Positions 52,967-54,371 of a stretch of 54,371 nt of DNA are shown piece by piece. Made by a program: the position numbers and the translations under genes. Where the stretch lies: contig JAEUMT010000054.1 in NCBI GenBank assembly GCA_016791365.1, positions 1 to 54,371 of the forward strand. The letters are read 5' to 3'. The first letter of the stretch is position 1. Each line of letters begins with the position of its first letter. Source of the stretch: Hyphomonadaceae bacterium. GTDB taxonomy: Bacteria; Pseudomonadota; Alphaproteobacteria; Caulobacterales; Aquidulcibacteraceae. Below the pieces are notes generated by a model. It worked only from the letters and a program-made list of their open reading frames with translations. It did no database searches and was not told the origin of the DNA.

Positions 52967-53686
52967 TCAGCGGCACATGTCGTCGCGGCCGAGGTCGAAA
53001 TGCAGGTGGTCGCGGTGGGCGCGGTTGTAGTCCGGCGAGAGGACGGCCCGAAAATAGTCGCAAGCCCCATCCCGGACATCGCGGAGGAACAGGCGGTCGC
53101 GCTGATTGCCCCGCCAGCCTTCGGCGACCGTGACCATCCGGCCATTGGCGAGTGTGAAGCCCTTGATGTCCACCGCGTTGGCGTGTGCGTGTTCGCTCAG
53201 CCGCCGATCCCTCCGGCCAGCGATGCGACGGCATTGATACGAAGGCGCGGCCAGCTCGATACGGGCAATATCTTGTCCATAGCGACGCTGCGCGGCGGGA
53301 CGCGCAATATCACGCTCCCACATGACCAAGGCCGCAGCCGCGGCGCAGCTGCTCGCCACAGGCGCCGAGTACGCATGAACGGATTGGCTAAGTTCGACGG
53401 CGTTTCGATAGCCGCATCCATTCGCGCCCGCTTCATCGGGAATAGGCTCGGTCTGAAAGCCCGCACCCGCAATGGCGGCGCGGCACGCCGGCACATCGGT
53501 GGCGAAGTCGGCGATGCGGGACGCACGCAGCGCTTCCGGCATCAGGTCGGCCTCTTCAGGCGGCGGCGAGCCAATCAGCAGCATCAGCATGATCAGCGCC
53601 AGCCCGGCCAAAGCCGACGCCGCCCAGATGCGGGCGCGTTCGTGCTCTGCCTTCGACGGCGGTTTGAGGATGCCTAAAATGCGCAT
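52967..53686 (-). CDS. extensin-like domain protein
   Basis: The 239-residue protein has an N-terminal membrane anchor (WAASALAGLALIMLMLLIG) and a periplasmic extensin-like C-terminal domain, a fold related to zinc D,D-peptidases. Candidate metal or active-site residues are SEHAHANAVDI and RAHRDHLHFD, both typical. Several Cys (DVPACRAA, ANGCGY, SSCAA, SYQCRR, DGACDY, DDMCR) suggest disulphides. A cell-wall role is likely from fold, but no substrate is known for most members. The start is ATG 53686. Confidence 0.88.
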   Translation of the reverse strand: MRILGILKPPSKAEHERARIWAASALAGLALIMLMLLIGSPPPEEADLMPEALRASRIADFATDVPACRAAIAGAGFQTEPIPDEAGANGCGYRNAVELSQSVHAYSAPVASSCAAAAALVMWERDIARPAAQRRYGQDIARIELAAPSYQCRRIAGRRDRRLSEHAHANAVDIKGFTLANGRMVTVAEGWRGNQRDRLFLRDVRDGACDYFRAVLSPDYNRAHRDHLHFDLGRDDMCR

Positions 53687-53766
53687 TGAGGAATTGAGCG
53701 CCTTGACCGATTCCGGTCGGGACGCCTAGGAGTGCCGCCCCGTCGCGGTCATATAGCGGCGGCTGA

Positions 53767-53840
53767 GGCCTCGTGGCGGAGTGGTGACGCAGAGGACTGC
53801 AAATCCTTGCACCCCGGTTCGATTCCGGGCGAGGCCTCCA
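53767..53840 (+). tRNA. tRNA-Cys (anticodon GCA)
   Basis: GGCCTCG (53767-53773) pairs with CGAGGCC (53830-53836). The discriminator is U53837, a tRNA-Cys identity element, and CCA is encoded at 53838-53840. The stem-loop aggacTGCAAAtcctt gives GCA. Only one base separates the acceptor and D stems, and the D loop is small (gtggtgac), as in other tRNA-Cys. Confidence 0.96.
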
Positions 53841-53985
53841 ACCCTTCTCCACAGATAAATCCCCTACGCATCAACGCTTTCGCAGGCTTCGTTAGCCGGC
53901 GTTTGCCAATTAACGCGTTCTTTACCTGTTAAGATCATATTCGCCTTGTCTTCCCTTGGAGACACCCCACCATACCCAACGCCTT

Positions 53986-54014
53986 CGAGGGCCCCGCAAG
54001 GGGCCCTCGTTTTC
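53986..54014 (+). terminator. intrinsic terminator downstream of tRNA-Cys
   Basis: CGAGGGCCCC (53986-53995), loop gcaa, GGGGCCCTCG (54000-54009), then TTTTCCTTT. It is a perfect 10-bp stem with a T-run in the + direction. It could end the tRNA-Cys transcript, or a separate short RNA starting after about 53900. The 145 bases before it hold no convincing ORF. Confidence 0.8.
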
Positions 54015-54110
54015 CTTTGCGACCCCTGCAGCTCAGCGCAATCGGGACTTTTCCCCTGGCGCCGAACTTGATAGAGACCCCGCTCGCTGCTTTGGCGGCG
54101 ACGAAGATGT

Positions 54111-54185
54111 TCCTCGGTAGCTCAGTGGTAGAGCAATCGACTGTTAATCGATTGGTCGTAGGTTCGAATCCTACCCGGGGAGCCA
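54111..54185 (+). tRNA. tRNA-Asn (anticodon GUU)
   Basis: TCCTCGG (54111-54117) pairs with CCGGGGA (54175-54181) with one G-U pair; discriminator G54182 and CCA at 54183-54185. The stem-loop tcgacTGTTAAtcgat gives GUU for asparagine. The T-arm is TAGGTTCGAATCCTA. Confidence 0.96.
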
Positions 54186-54233
54186 TTCTTCTTTCTTCAT
54201 TGGTTGGTTGGATTTTTTGTCTCAGCCCGCAGC

Positions 54234-54253
54234 CTCACGGCCGCGGGCTTTTG
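54234..54253 (+). terminator. intrinsic terminator after tRNA-Asn
   Basis: AGCCCGC (54234-54240), a short inner stretch, GCGGGCT (54243-54249 region) followed by TTTTGTTTG. The inner stretch agcctcacgg/ccg adds further pairing, so the stem is imperfect. It lies about 50 bases after the CCA of tRNA-Asn in the right orientation. Confidence 0.6.
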
Positions 54254-54265
54254 TTTGTCCGCCAC

Positions 54266-54371
54266 TCAGGGGCCCGCAGGCGCGCCGCCGCGCCGTGCGG
54301 CGGCGAAACCGGCCAACGCCGCCCGCCAAGCCTCGCCCGCACCGGCTTCGCTCTCAACCGCGCTCGCATAC
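54266..54371 (-). CDS. C-terminal end of an unidentified protein (partial)
   Basis: An open frame enters the right edge on the minus strand and ends at TGA (54268-54266). The last 34 residues include SAVESEAGAGEAWRAALAGF and AAARRGGAPAGP. The composition and codon use look like the surrounding coding DNA, and the gene converges with tRNA-Asn and its terminator. Too little is present to name a family. Confidence 0.4.
   Translation of the reverse strand, partial: YASAVESEAGAGEAWRAALAGFAAARRGGAPAGP

Noticed and set aside
53906-53932. CtrA-type box TTAA-N7-TTAA near ttaacgcgttctttacc
   Set aside because: The second half is TTTA rather than TTAA, and the reverse strand match is no better. One imperfect match cannot be separated from chance.

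Overview
The window is a GC-rich bacterial chromosome segment from an alphaproteobacterium, most likely of the Caulobacterales/Hyphomonadales type. This rests on a PopZ (DUF2497) gene beside valS, a DUF2336 protein, a zinc-knuckle MetG with an FSTSSKRG signature, and a tRNA-His with A73/U72, which is an alphaproteobacterial peculiarity. The species is inferred, not shown. Genes are tightly packed, with many ATGA/GTGA start-stop overlaps. No CRISPR array, transposase, integrase or rRNA gene was seen.

Layout. 1-3650: tRNA-Tyr, two palindromic repeats, rlmB, a small membrane protein, a GNAT acetyltransferase and metG. 3696-5246: a cytosolic-looking protein with a Pro-rich octapeptide-repeat arm and two N-acetylmuramidase domains. 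5408-7172: a tRNA-Thr(UGU) gene split at its anticodon loop by about 1.69 kb. The insert carries its own intact tRNA-Thr(UGU), two unrecognised or secreted small proteins and direct GTTTACAG repeats near each end, but no integrase. 7298-15736: a lipoprotein cytochrome c, an RND efflux pump with its adaptor, a class II aldolase-like protein, NAD kinase, an HPt protein and a degenerate EAL protein. 15733-23488: DUF2336, a family III CoA-transferase, an S41-like lipoprotein, a lytic transglycosylase, a PepSY membrane protein, an acyl-CoA dehydrogenase and a glycine-oxidase-like FAD enzyme.

23554-27691 is a probable operon, read leftward. It starts with a CphA-like ATP-grasp ligase overlapped by a FolC-like Mur ligase, which together look like a cyanophycin synthetase split in two. 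A patatin-like phospholipase and a Lys-rich RyR-like protein follow. After tRNA-His, a Tat-type M48 lipoprotein and tRNA-Phe comes a molybdate operon, modA-porin-modB-modC-modE. Its promoter region carries a perfect 7-bp inverted repeat resembling a Mo-box and an FNR/FixK-type box.

33407-41596 is a complete kdp potassium-uptake operon. Ahead of kdpA there is a chain of four tiny ORFs (42, 43, 27 and 29 codons; the last is KdpF). The first three are mutually overlapping, 4-base or 1-base, with the next gene or its ribosome site. These small genes are the most interesting undescribed feature besides the split tRNA and the ligase pair. 41753-54371: a DsbA-like protein, an AsmA family protein, a CobW/ZNG1 GTPase coupled to a WD40 protein, DUF3137, an SDR epimerase, valS, popZ, a Pcm-like methyltransferase, an extensin-like protein, tRNA-Cys, tRNA-Asn and the tail of one more gene.
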